DNA of 32,761 nucleotides from JBBQVS01 sp964250805 (lineage in GTDB: Bacteria; Chloroflexota; Ktedonobacteria; Ktedonobacterales; Ktedonobacteraceae): NCBI GenBank assembly GCA_964250805.1, contig CAXUHG010000059.1:1-32761 (forward strand). The letters are read 5' to 3'. The notes beneath the pieces are model-generated. The model had not been told where the DNA came from. It ran no database searches and was given only the letters and a program-made list of their open reading frames with translations. Shown in pieces: positions 23,892 through 31,900 of the stretch (within the stretch, counting starts at the first letter, position 1; each line of letters starts with the position of its first letter). The translations under genes were made by a program, and so were the position numbers.

Positions 23892-25040
23892 ATGGATTTT
23901 TCACTCAATGAGGAGCAGATAGCCATTCGTGACACCTGTCGCGAGTTTGCTGAACAAGAGATTAAGCCGATTGCGGAAGAAATAGATGCGACAGGGCAGT
24001 TTCCCTATGCCGTGATTCATAAAATGGGCGAGCTTGGTTTGCTCGGCCTGCCGTTTCCAGAGCAGTATGGCGGTGCGGGTGCCGACTTTTTATCATATTG
24101 TCTTGCCATCGAGGAGATTTCGCGTGGCGATGTCTCAATTGGCATTACAATGGAGGCGCACACCTCGCTGGGTGCATCACCGTTTTATCTTTTTGGCAGT
24201 GAGGCGCAAAAGGAGCGTTTTCTGACTCCCCTTGCGCAAGGTGAGCAGTTGTGGGCTTTTGGCCTGACTGAGCCTGAGGCTGGCTCCGACTCCGGTGGCA
24301 CACAGACGCGTGCTGTGCTACGCGATGGGCAATGGCACATCAATGGCTCGAAAGCATTCATCACCAATGCTGGCACCGATATGACGGGCGGCGTCACTAT
24401 TACGGCAGTCACAGGCACCCGTTCTGATGGGCGTAAAGAGATTACCAATATCATTGTCCCCAAAGGCACCCCAGGCTACAGCATTGGCAAACCATATAAG
24501 AAGATGGGCTGGAAGGCATCGGATACGCGCCCATTGGCCTTCGAGGATTGTGCCGTGCCGGAGGGCGATATTCTCGGCAATCGTGGCGAAGGCTTCAAAC
24601 AGTTTATGCAAATACTTGATGCAGGACGTGTCGCTATCGCCGCTCTCTCCGTAGGTCTTGCACAAGCCTGTCTCGATGAGTCATTGAGCTACGCGAAACA
24701 ACGCAAACAGTTCGGGCAACCTATCAGCAAAAATCAAGCCATTCAATTTAAATTGGCTGATATGGACACCGAAATCGAGTTGGCGCGTTTAATGTATTAT
24801 AAGGCCGCGTGTTTACATATGCAGGGCCAGCCCTACACGCGCGAGGCGTCGATGGCGAAACTGTTTGCCTCTGAGATGGCGAATCGTGCTGCCAATCAAG
24901 CTGTGCAGATTCATGGTGGCTACGGCTTTATGGACGAATACCCCGTTTCGCGCTACTTCCGTAGCGTCAAGATTAACGAAATTGGCGAAGGCACCAGCGA
25001 GGTGCAGCGTATGCTGATTGCGAAACTGCTGGGATGCTAA
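23892..25040 (+). CDS. Acyl-CoA dehydrogenase
   Basis: 382 aa FAD-dependent enzyme, family length, catalysing alpha,beta-oxidation of an acyl-CoA thioester in fatty-acid or branched amino-acid breakdown. N-terminal helical domain (1-115), middle beta domain with the FAD signature FGLTEPEAGSDSGG (about 121-134) and WHINGSKAFITNA, and C-terminal helical domain with RKQFGQPISKNQAIQFKLAD and QIHGGYGFMDEYPVSRYFR. The catalytic base is E366 in IGEGTSEVQR; the residue before it is Gly where Tyr is common (YEGT), a short- or branched-chain-type variation. AGAGGA lies 9 bases before the ATG. The next gene begins within a few bases, so they are likely one transcript. Confidence 0.94.
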   Translation: MDFSLNEEQIAIRDTCREFAEQEIKPIAEEIDATGQFPYAVIHKMGELGLLGLPFPEQYGGAGADFLSYCLAIEEISRGDVSIGITMEAHTSLGASPFYLFGSEAQKERFLTPLAQGEQLWAFGLTEPEAGSDSGGTQTRAVLRDGQWHINGSKAFITNAGTDMTGGVTITAVTGTRSDGRKEITNIIVPKGTPGYSIGKPYKKMGWKASDTRPLAFEDCAVPEGDILGNRGEGFKQFMQILDAGRVAIAALSVGLAQACLDESLSYAKQRKQFGQPISKNQAIQFKLADMDTEIELARLMYYKAACLHMQGQPYTREASMAKLFASEMANRAANQAVQIHGGYGFMDEYPVSRYFRSVKINEIGEGTSEVQRMLIAKLLGC

Positions 25041-25051
25041 AAAAGGATGAC

Positions 25052-25900
25052 ATGAGTGTAGTTACAACAAAATTGTTGGCGGAAATACCACTTTTCTCCA
25101 ACATGGATGATGAGGAGCGCACTGAGTTGCGCTCCATCATGACCGAGAGGACGTTTAAGCCTGGAGAACAGGTAATGACGGCGGGCGAACAGGGGTGTGG
25201 TTTTAATATCATCGAGAGCGGTGAAGTTGAGGTATGGTTGACCGATACCGATGGGCAAAAAGTCGTACTGGACACAATCGGGCCTGGGAGTTTCTTCGGC
25301 GAATTGTCGATGCTGTCAGGCGAAACGCGCTCAGCCAGTGCAACAACCTCTGAAGAGGTCGTCACGCTTGAGCTTGACCGCGAAGAGTTCTTCGATTTTC
25401 TGCGTCGTCGCCCTGATGCTGCTATCGACGTACTCATAGAGCTTGGGCAACGCCTGAAACACACAGACGAAGTTCTGCGTACACGTGTCAGCCGCAACCC
25501 AAACGATGCAGAAGACAAGCATGTTTCACTGGCACAACGTGTCGCCGACCTGATCGCGGATTTTAGTGGCTCTATGCCGTTTCTCCTCATCAATTTAGTT
25601 GCCTTTATGCTATGGATTAGCATCAATACGCTTGGTCCAAGAGTTATACAATTTGATCCCTATCCGTTCCAGTTCCTCACAATGGCGGTCTCGCTCGAAG
25701 CTATTTTCCTTTCTATCTTTGTCCTGATTAGCCAGAATCGGCAATCAGCTAAGGATCGTATCAAGGCTGATCTGGATTATCAGGTCAATGTGAAGACAGA
25801 ACTAGAGATGAGTGTAATGACGGAGAAGATGAGAGAGATAGAGCAGAAATTGCATCATATGCACCAGGATATTATTGCAGGTAAAGATGGTCAATTATAA
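25052..25900 (+). CDS. Cyclic-nucleotide-binding domain plus DUF1003 membrane protein
   Basis: About 282 aa. Residues about 5-125 form a cNMP-binding beta-barrel with the phosphate-cassette segment GSFFGELSMLSGETRSASA. A linker leads to DUF1003 (about 150-255): two membrane helices (PFLLINLVAFMLWISINT and FLTMAVSLEAIFLSIFVLIS) with the family signature FDPYPFQFLT and SQNRQSAKDRIKADLDYQVN, then a C-terminal coiled coil. Function of DUF1003 is unknown; the fusion suggests a membrane protein gated by cAMP/c-di-nucleotide. ATG 25052 (AAGGA 4 bases upstream) is preferred to ATG 25034, which overlaps the dehydrogenase stop. Either way it is translationally close to that gene. Ends at a strong hairpin. 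Confidence 0.88.
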   Translation: MSVVTTKLLAEIPLFSNMDDEERTELRSIMTERTFKPGEQVMTAGEQGCGFNIIESGEVEVWLTDTDGQKVVLDTIGPGSFFGELSMLSGETRSASATTSEEVVTLELDREEFFDFLRRRPDAAIDVLIELGQRLKHTDEVLRTRVSRNPNDAEDKHVSLAQRVADLIADFSGSMPFLLINLVAFMLWISINTLGPRVIQFDPYPFQFLTMAVSLEAIFLSIFVLISQNRQSAKDRIKADLDYQVNVKTELEMSVMTEKMREIEQKLHHMHQDIIAGKDGQL

Positions 25901-25964
25901 AGCAGAGCAATCAAAGAAACGGTAGCGGAAAACTTTCTGCTGCCGTTTCTTTGATTGCTCTGCT
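25901..25964. terminator. Long hairpin between convergent genes
   Basis: Arms 25901-25922 and 25943-25964 are perfect 22-base reverse complements; pairing goes on inward with two G-U pairs (TAGCGG.. with ..CTGCTG) to about 30 bp. It starts at the base after the DUF1003 stop and ends 11 bases from the anti-sigma stop on the other strand. No U-tract. Confidence 0.7.
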
Positions 25965-25975
25965 CTCTCCCACTT

Positions 25976-27787
25976 TTATGCAGGCCAGTTAAACATGCTG
26001 AACGTCGCGGTCTGCGCAGTACCCGTTGAAGGTGCTACAGGATTTTCCGCAGCAACCCAGACAGCAGTATCGTTGTTCACCGTAAGAAACGCTGCGTTAC
26101 TGGTATTGTTTTTTACTTCGACCGACGATTTCGCTACGGCGTCGTACATCTGATAGCCGTTGCTGCTCTGCCAGAGCAAGAAGCGTGTCCCACCCTGAGG
26201 AGCCGCTGCGGTATTGTCGCTTGAGAGGACAGTAGGGGCGGCTAGGGAATCATCAAGTGCATATGCGAGTAACGTGCCATGAATCGACTCGTCGATTTGT
26301 GGCGCATAGACATTGGTGAAACGCGGTATAACTGGCGTTGTCGAAACAGGCGTTGCTGTTCCCTGTATTGTAGATTGTGTCGGTGTACTGGTCGCATCGA
26401 GTTTTCTGGGTGCCTGTGTCGCGGGATCGCTTGTTGTGAGCAAGAAGAGTGTATCGTTGATGACCTGCGGATGGAACGAGGCTTCATCCGCCAGGAAAAG
26501 CTGTTTATCGACTGTATTTGGACGCCAGACGTTCCCTTGACGTGTAACAGCTTGTGTTGTCTGCTGCAACCAGACGTTACTGTGAGGCTGCATGTCGTCT
26601 GTGAACCATTCCTCGGACCAGAAGATGCGCGAACCATCGGCGGTAGCGGTCGGCGACGTAAAAATGTGACCGTTGTTTGTTGTCGCAATAGTCGTCGGAG
26701 TCGTTACTCGCTCGGTACTCAGTTGATAGCGTGTGACCTGTGCATCGCCCTTCGCATCAACTGTTGCGGTAAGAAGCGTGTCTTGCTGCACAAACGATAG
26801 GCCCTGTACAGGAGTGTAAACCCAACTTGGCACAGTCGCAGTATCAAATGTGCCTTCTTGTAACAGAATTGAATGCTCAAAGGATTGTATTCCGTTGTGC
26901 GAGGTCGAAAGTGGAAGGGCATTCAAACTCCAGCGACGCGTCAACGACGCTGTACCGATATGTCCCATAGCATGAGCCTGGGAACCTCTTTGCGGCGTGT
27001 CGTATTGCAACCAAATCAACCAGTTTTGTGAAGCACCGAGAACGAATAAAGGATTATTGCTCCCTTTAGCCAACAACGGAGTACTGGTCGCATTTTTAAC
27101 AGAACCATTTACCTGTTCAATCATCCATTGTGTATTCCCATCACCGTAAGCGGAATAGTAAATATGCTCACGGGTCGCCACAGCACTCGATACGTGCGAA
27201 TAAGCTGTTGTCGTTGTGTAGCTTATGGGTGCGACAAGCGAAGGCGGCGTAATAGACGTTGTGCTGCTTGCTATGTTATTACTGCCGTGATTTGCCAGGA
27301 GCAGCATTGAGATCAGACCACCCACTAAGAATACCATCAAGAAACTTGCTGCCAGACCAAGTACGGCGAACTGTCTCATAGGAACGAGGTGCTTCTTGCG
27401 TCGCGCCTGAATTATGGGCAATGGACCTGTCTCAGCGGTTGAGAACGTGGTAAGGGTATTGTGTCTCTCTGCGGCTATGCGTGTCTGTTCTTTCATGTAT
27501 GGCTTGAGAAAGTCGGGAACGGAGGATGCAGAAGATGTGCGTGTATGTGAGGAACGCTGTAAGAAATTCGTATGTTCCGTCGCTAACGCACGCATGAGCT
27601 TATTATGAGCATCGGGTGCAGGTTCAAGCATAGGCAGGAGACGAACATAGTCTCCTACAATACTTTGTTGCGCCAGCACACCTCGACACGCCGCGCATTG
27701 CTCCAAATGCACGTCTAATTCAGTTGTATCGCCCTTTTCACTATCCCTATATGCGGCGAGCATTGACCGCGCCTGATTACAATTCAC
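25976..27787 (-). CDS. Anti-sigma factor: zinc-finger, membrane helix, extracellular propeller-like domain
   Basis: 603 aa, same plan as the 11627-13477 protein but little sequence identity. Cytosolic zinc finger H27-x3-C31-x2-C34 (HLEQCAAC) in residues 1-45, a linker with LPDF/LKPYMKEQTRIAAER, one membrane helix (about 140-164: AVLGLAASFLMVFLVGGLIS), then a large outer domain (165-603) with repeated WLIWLQYD, RIFWSEEWF, TRFLLWQSSNGYQMYD and TAVWVAAEN strands that fit a propeller. Its start overlaps the upstream sigma stop by ATGA, so the two are translationally coupled and presumably partners. Ligand unknown. Confidence 0.85.
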   Translation of the reverse strand: MNCNQARSMLAAYRDSEKGDTTELDVHLEQCAACRGVLAQQSIVGDYVRLLPMLEPAPDAHNKLMRALATEHTNFLQRSSHTRTSSASSVPDFLKPYMKEQTRIAAERHNTLTTFSTAETGPLPIIQARRKKHLVPMRQFAVLGLAASFLMVFLVGGLISMLLLANHGSNNIASSTTSITPPSLVAPISYTTTTAYSHVSSAVATREHIYYSAYGDGNTQWMIEQVNGSVKNATSTPLLAKGSNNPLFVLGASQNWLIWLQYDTPQRGSQAHAMGHIGTASLTRRWSLNALPLSTSHNGIQSFEHSILLQEGTFDTATVPSWVYTPVQGLSFVQQDTLLTATVDAKGDAQVTRYQLSTERVTTPTTIATTNNGHIFTSPTATADGSRIFWSEEWFTDDMQPHSNVWLQQTTQAVTRQGNVWRPNTVDKQLFLADEASFHPQVINDTLFLLTTSDPATQAPRKLDATSTPTQSTIQGTATPVSTTPVIPRFTNVYAPQIDESIHGTLLAYALDDSLAAPTVLSSDNTAAAPQGGTRFLLWQSSNGYQMYDAVAKSSVEVKNNTSNAAFLTVNNDTAVWVAAENPVAPSTGTAQTATFSMFNWPA

Positions 27788-28602
27788 TCTTCACCGACCT
27801 CTTTTTTGTATAAGCCAATAAACCGTTCCCGCGCTCGCATGAGCCGCATCTTGACCGCCGACGAGCTAATGTTTAGCACATCCGCGATTTCCGCACAGGA
27901 AAGTCCATCGTTTTCGTAGAGCCAGAGACAGACCGCGTATTTAGGCTGTAGCTGCTTCATGACGCGCTCGACGATTTCTCTATCCGCGACGCGACTTTCA
28001 AAACGTCCACCGTCATAGCTGTTGCGCTCGTAAATTGCGCTTACAGAACTAGCGCGGTTCTCGTTTTGACTGTCGTCATTTGTGTTTGTAAAGCCGTCAG
28101 CCGTGCCACCGGAGTCCGATAGCACGCCCGCGCCAATACCGCGATCCTCGTTGAACAACGAGAGCGGCAACCACGAGATCAACCGTCTACGCCGAAGCGT
28201 ATCGGTGGTCGTGTTGGCGGCGATACGATAGAGCCACGCCGACAACGCTCCTGGCTGTACGACGGTACCATTCAATAACGCTTTATACGCTTTTACAAAC
28301 ACGTCCTGTGCAAGATCATATGCCTGTTCACGGTTGCCAATGAGATGATAGATGAAGTTGATAATTGGCGTCTGGAAGCGTAAGAAAATCGCTTCAAAGT
28401 CGGCAACATCTACCGCGCTCACCTGTTCGTTTTCTTGAGAAGCGATTTCAGACGACGACGTATGAGTGCTTGTCGCTCGCGCGTCAGACGCCCGTTCTTC
28501 CTCATCCATCGACAATGGAACGGTGAATTTGCCGGTGCGCTCGTCCTCAAATGGCGAATGCACATTGCTATTCGTATTGTAGAAACGGATAGAGGTATCC
28601 AT
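27784..28602 (-). CDS. ECF RNA polymerase sigma factor with long N-terminal extension
   Basis: 272 aa, some 90 longer than usual. Residues 1-60 are polar, acidic and low-complexity. Region 2 (about 64-135): FEAIFLRFQTPIINFIYHLI, GNREQAYDLAQDVFVKAYKA, LSAWLYRIAANTTTDTLRRR. A Ser/Asn/Gly-rich stretch (about 150-200) separates it from region 4 (about 205-268): KQLQPKYAVCLWLYENDG, LSCAEIADVLNI, SAVKMRLMRARERF. Both DNA-binding regions are intact. Coupled by ATGA overlap to its membrane anti-sigma. The ribosome site at ATG 28602 is poor; a shorter form from M32 cannot be excluded. Confidence 0.92.
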   Translation of the reverse strand: MDTSIRFYNTNSNVHSPFEDERTGKFTVPLSMDEEERASDARATSTHTSSSEIASQENEQVSAVDVADFEAIFLRFQTPIINFIYHLIGNREQAYDLAQDVFVKAYKALLNGTVVQPGALSAWLYRIAANTTTDTLRRRRLISWLPLSLFNEDRGIGAGVLSDSGGTADGFTNTNDDSQNENRASSVSAIYERNSYDGGRFESRVADREIVERVMKQLQPKYAVCLWLYENDGLSCAEIADVLNISSSAVKMRLMRARERFIGLYKKEVGEE

Positions 28603-28812
28603 CAGTTACATCAACCTTATACAAATTAGAGAATTTGAGAGAATATACAAAAATCTTTTTCTTGATAGTAATTAGCATAACATATTTACGCAAAGCGTGC
28701 TGTGAAGTAGTAGACATTAGAAAATACTAGCCTAATCGTCTCTGATTGTGCTACATCTTAATATAACAATGGAAGGGGATTTTTTATTCGTGTGTATTGA
28801 AGAGGGCAATCT

Positions 28813-31644
28813 ATGAAACTTGGTTTATATTGGTCATACGCGACGCGTTCACTACTACGCGGGGGACAGCGAACGGTGCTGGCTATATTTTGTGTGGCGG
28901 TGGGGGTGATGGCAATTGTGGCGTTGCAACTGGTTGGCTTGAGCGTCAATCAGGCACTGGTGGGCAATATCGTGGAGGCGAACGGAGGCGATTTGCGCGT
29001 CAATGCTGGCGTATCGCCATTGCGTCAGCGCGACCTGCCCTTTTTCGAGCAGTTGAAAAAGCGCGGCAACATCACCGACTATGCGACCTCTAACAATGTT
29101 GGTGGCACGATTACGCTTGCCTCTGGTGATGAACAGACGCTAAACCTTGTCGCGATCTCAAGTAACTTTCCTTTAGTGGGACAAGCGAATTTCATTGCAC
29201 CTTCACAAAATATGACAATTCAGCAGGTGGTACACGATAACAACGTTGCCGTAAGTATGCACGTTTTCCAGACACTGAACGCGCATATTGGTAGTACATA
29301 CACAGTGAAGACGACAGATGGACGTAGTATTCCTATCACTATTGCCGCCGAGTTTCAAGAGGGAGGAGCATTTCAGGGACCGCAGATTATTATCGCGCAA
29401 GACGCTCTATCTGCTATTCCTGGTTCGGATGGCTCTCTGCTTCCAGCACAGTACGATACTGTTTACACAACCTTGCCTTCCGCGAATTTATCGTCAGTTC
29501 AAGCGCAGATAAGTCAGAATTTTCCCACTGTTACGCTGATTACAGCACAGGATTTGCTGCAACGTCGGCAGAGTCAGGTCGATCAAATCCGCCTCTTTTT
29601 ACGTATTGTTGGTCTGCTCGCGCTATTCATCGGCGGTATCGGCATTATCAATACGATGCAGGTATTGTTGCGCCGCCGTCAGGTCGAGATTGCCATGCTC
29701 AAGACAACAGGCTATCGGCAGGTCGATTTATATGGCCTCTTTGGTTTAGAGGCTGCTCTGCTAGGTATAAGCGGAGGCATCTTTGGCACGCTTGCGGGCA
29801 TCGGGGCGAGCTATCTGGTACGAACGGTTGTAGAGCATACCTTTACGTTGCATCTGCCAATCGTGTTAGACCCAACAACGATTCTCTCCGGTTTTGTCAT
29901 TGGTCTTGCAACTGCCCTCATCTTTGGTCTATTGCCAATTGTGCAGGCGAGCCAGATACGCCCGCTTGTCGTCTTGCGGAATAGCGGTGAGGCTACTGGT
30001 ACAAGTTCGCGCTTGACAACCGTCATACTCCTGATTGTTCTCTCAGTACTATTTGTTGTGCTGGCGGCGAGCATTCTTGGTGACGTGACGACGGCGATTA
30101 TCGCGGTCTATGGTGGGGCGATGATCATTTTTGCGATAGCCCTAGGGTTGGGTTTGTTAGTGCTGGCAATCTCGAAGTTGCCCGTATATGAGAAGCCACA
30201 ACCACGTATTCTGTTCTGGATACTCGCCGCGCTTGGCGGAATTGTGTTGGCGGCTCTTGCTTCTGGATTGCTCGGACTCCTGGGAGAAGTCATCAATCGC
30301 TATGCAAGCCATGCAGGAAACAGTACGCTCGGTGCGTATGCACTTGCTTTGCTTGGCGGTTTTGGTATTGTGTTGCTGGGTGGAGCACTAGTATTCTTTG
30401 GTGCGACAGTGGTTGACGGAGCGGTGATGTTCACTCCGCGTGCATGGAAAACGCCTGTGATGCTGGCCTATCGCAATATAGGGCGGCAACGAGTACGCAC
30501 GACCACGACTTTGACGGCACTCTTTGTTGGCATCTTTGCGATTGGATTGGTGCTGGTGCTGGGACAGGGCATCAAAGATACCATCAACAGCACGCTCGCT
30601 GGCTTATTCACGCGCAATGTTTTTATCGCAGCATCACCAAAACAAAATGCCACAATCACCGTGCAGATAGCGCAGCAAAGAGGCGTTGATAGCAGCAAAA
30701 CCGTTGTCAACTCGGTGGTGCGACAGGTCTATCCTCTGTTCATTCAGGGACAGGACTTGAACACCGTTCTCAAACGCGTTGGACCAAAGGCCAGGAATGT
30801 TGTGGGTAGACTCTCGAACATCGAAGGCTATGTGTTGAAAGATGGTGGCAACAATATTCCCGTCGTGACATTGCAGAGTGGACGCAATCTCGGTGTTGCC
30901 GACGCAGGAACAAATAATATCCTTGTCAATGCCTCTCTACAGGGAGCACCGTTACACCTACATGTAGGGAATACCATCATCGAGCAGAGTGCCGACGGTG
31001 CTGTAACGAAGCAGCTCACTATTGTCGGTTTCTATCAAGATAGTGATCCCACAAAAAATCCTACCTTCGCCTCTATTCTTGGCGATGAACAGATGGCGAC
31101 ACAACTTGGTAGAGCATCGACGCTCGATATCTATGCGTTGCGCGTGGACCCGAATCAGCTACCTGCCTTCAAGCAACACATCAATCAAGCCGTACCCACT
31201 GCGATTGTGTTCAGCGTCGTCGATATCGACGCCATCATCAATCAAGTGCTGAACAATCTGGTGGTTATGCTCACAACGATTGCATCGCTAGCCATGATTG
31301 CAGGCTTGATTATTATTGCGAACGCAGTGGCATTGGCGATGCTAGAACGGCAGCGCGAGATTGGCATTCTCAAATCAGTAGGTTACACCAGCCGCTCAGT
31401 ATTAGCAACGGTGCTTATCGAGAACGGGCTGATTGGTCTGCTAGGTTCGCTTGTGGCAATGTTGTTGGTAGCTGGCTCGATTACGGTATTGAGCCAATTT
31501 GTCTTCCAAATTCAGATCGTAGTCGGTCCCTGGTTGATCGCGCTCATCGTAGCAGCAACATCTATAATCACTATGTTGGTAGCACTGCTCGTCTCATGGA
31601 ATGCGACACATGTGCGTCCATTGGAAGTGCTACGGTATGAGTGA
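28813..31644 (+). CDS. Large FtsX/MacB-type ABC transporter permease
   Basis: 943 aa membrane protein. First half: membrane helix 1 (about 20-43), an outer MacB-PCD-like domain (45-255), then the first FtsX domain with three helices (about 262-390), ending in SQIRPLVVLR. A middle block of helices (400-540) follows, then a second module: helix near 568-590, outer domain (595-825) and a second FtsX domain (830-940) ending THVRPLEVLRYE. The VNQVEIAMLKTTGY-type and REIGILKSVGYTSRSV loops are the FtsX coupling elements. The ATP-binding subunit is not in the window, so the partner must be encoded elsewhere. AGAGGG precedes the ATG. Likely exports or extracts lipoproteins, lipids or peptides; substrate unknown. 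Confidence 0.92.
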   Translation: MKLGLYWSYATRSLLRGGQRTVLAIFCVAVGVMAIVALQLVGLSVNQALVGNIVEANGGDLRVNAGVSPLRQRDLPFFEQLKKRGNITDYATSNNVGGTITLASGDEQTLNLVAISSNFPLVGQANFIAPSQNMTIQQVVHDNNVAVSMHVFQTLNAHIGSTYTVKTTDGRSIPITIAAEFQEGGAFQGPQIIIAQDALSAIPGSDGSLLPAQYDTVYTTLPSANLSSVQAQISQNFPTVTLITAQDLLQRRQSQVDQIRLFLRIVGLLALFIGGIGIINTMQVLLRRRQVEIAMLKTTGYRQVDLYGLFGLEAALLGISGGIFGTLAGIGASYLVRTVVEHTFTLHLPIVLDPTTILSGFVIGLATALIFGLLPIVQASQIRPLVVLRNSGEATGTSSRLTTVILLIVLSVLFVVLAASILGDVTTAIIAVYGGAMIIFAIALGLGLLVLAISKLPVYEKPQPRILFWILAALGGIVLAALASGLLGLLGEVINRYASHAGNSTLGAYALALLGGFGIVLLGGALVFFGATVVDGAVMFTPRAWKTPVMLAYRNIGRQRVRTTTTLTALFVGIFAIGLVLVLGQGIKDTINSTLAGLFTRNVFIAASPKQNATITVQIAQQRGVDSSKTVVNSVVRQVYPLFIQGQDLNTVLKRVGPKARNVVGRLSNIEGYVLKDGGNNIPVVTLQSGRNLGVADAGTNNILVNASLQGAPLHLHVGNTIIEQSADGAVTKQLTIVGFYQDSDPTKNPTFASILGDEQMATQLGRASTLDIYALRVDPNQLPAFKQHINQAVPTAIVFSVVDIDAIINQVLNNLVVMLTTIASLAMIAGLIIIANAVALAMLERQREIGILKSVGYTSRSVLATVLIENGLIGLLGSLVAMLLVAGSITVLSQFVFQIQIVVGPWLIALIVAATSIITMLVALLVSWNATHVRPLEVLRYE

Positions 31645-31649
31645 GAGAG

Positions 31650-31807
31650 AATCAAAAATGTGTTTGTGTTGTGGGGGGGGGGGGGGGGGGGGGGGTGGGG
31701 GGGCGGGGGAGCAAATTATAATGATATAATAATATAANNNNNNNNNNTGTTGTTGGCTTCGCCCGCAACCCCCCCCCCCCCCCCACAACACAAACACATT
31801 TTTGATT
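31650..31807. terminator. Hairpin with G/C homopolymers and assembly gap after the permease gene
   Basis: AATCAAAAATGTGTTTGTGT.. (31650-31673) and its exact complement (31784-31807) form 24-bp arms, continued by a run of 23 G (31673-31695) facing a run of 16 C (31769-31784). Ten Ns sit at 31738-31747 in the loop. It starts 5 bases after the permease stop. The homopolymer lengths and loop are probably unreliable. Confidence 0.6.
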
Positions 31808-31900
31808 AAACATCATTAGCGGAGATTATCAGGTTCTGACGCAAAGTTGGTGGTAAGCTCGTCAATATTTGGGCTGACATTGCACAGATTTCCCTATCCG

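Noticed and set aside
24973..25626. Open frame of 217 codons antisense to the cNMP/DUF1003 gene
   Set aside because: Ser/Arg-rich shadow translation lying over a strong plus-strand gene.
31673..31709. G-quadruplex from the long G run
   Set aside because: The run borders an N gap and faces a C run in an inverted repeat; its length is likely a sequencing artefact, so no functional claim is made.
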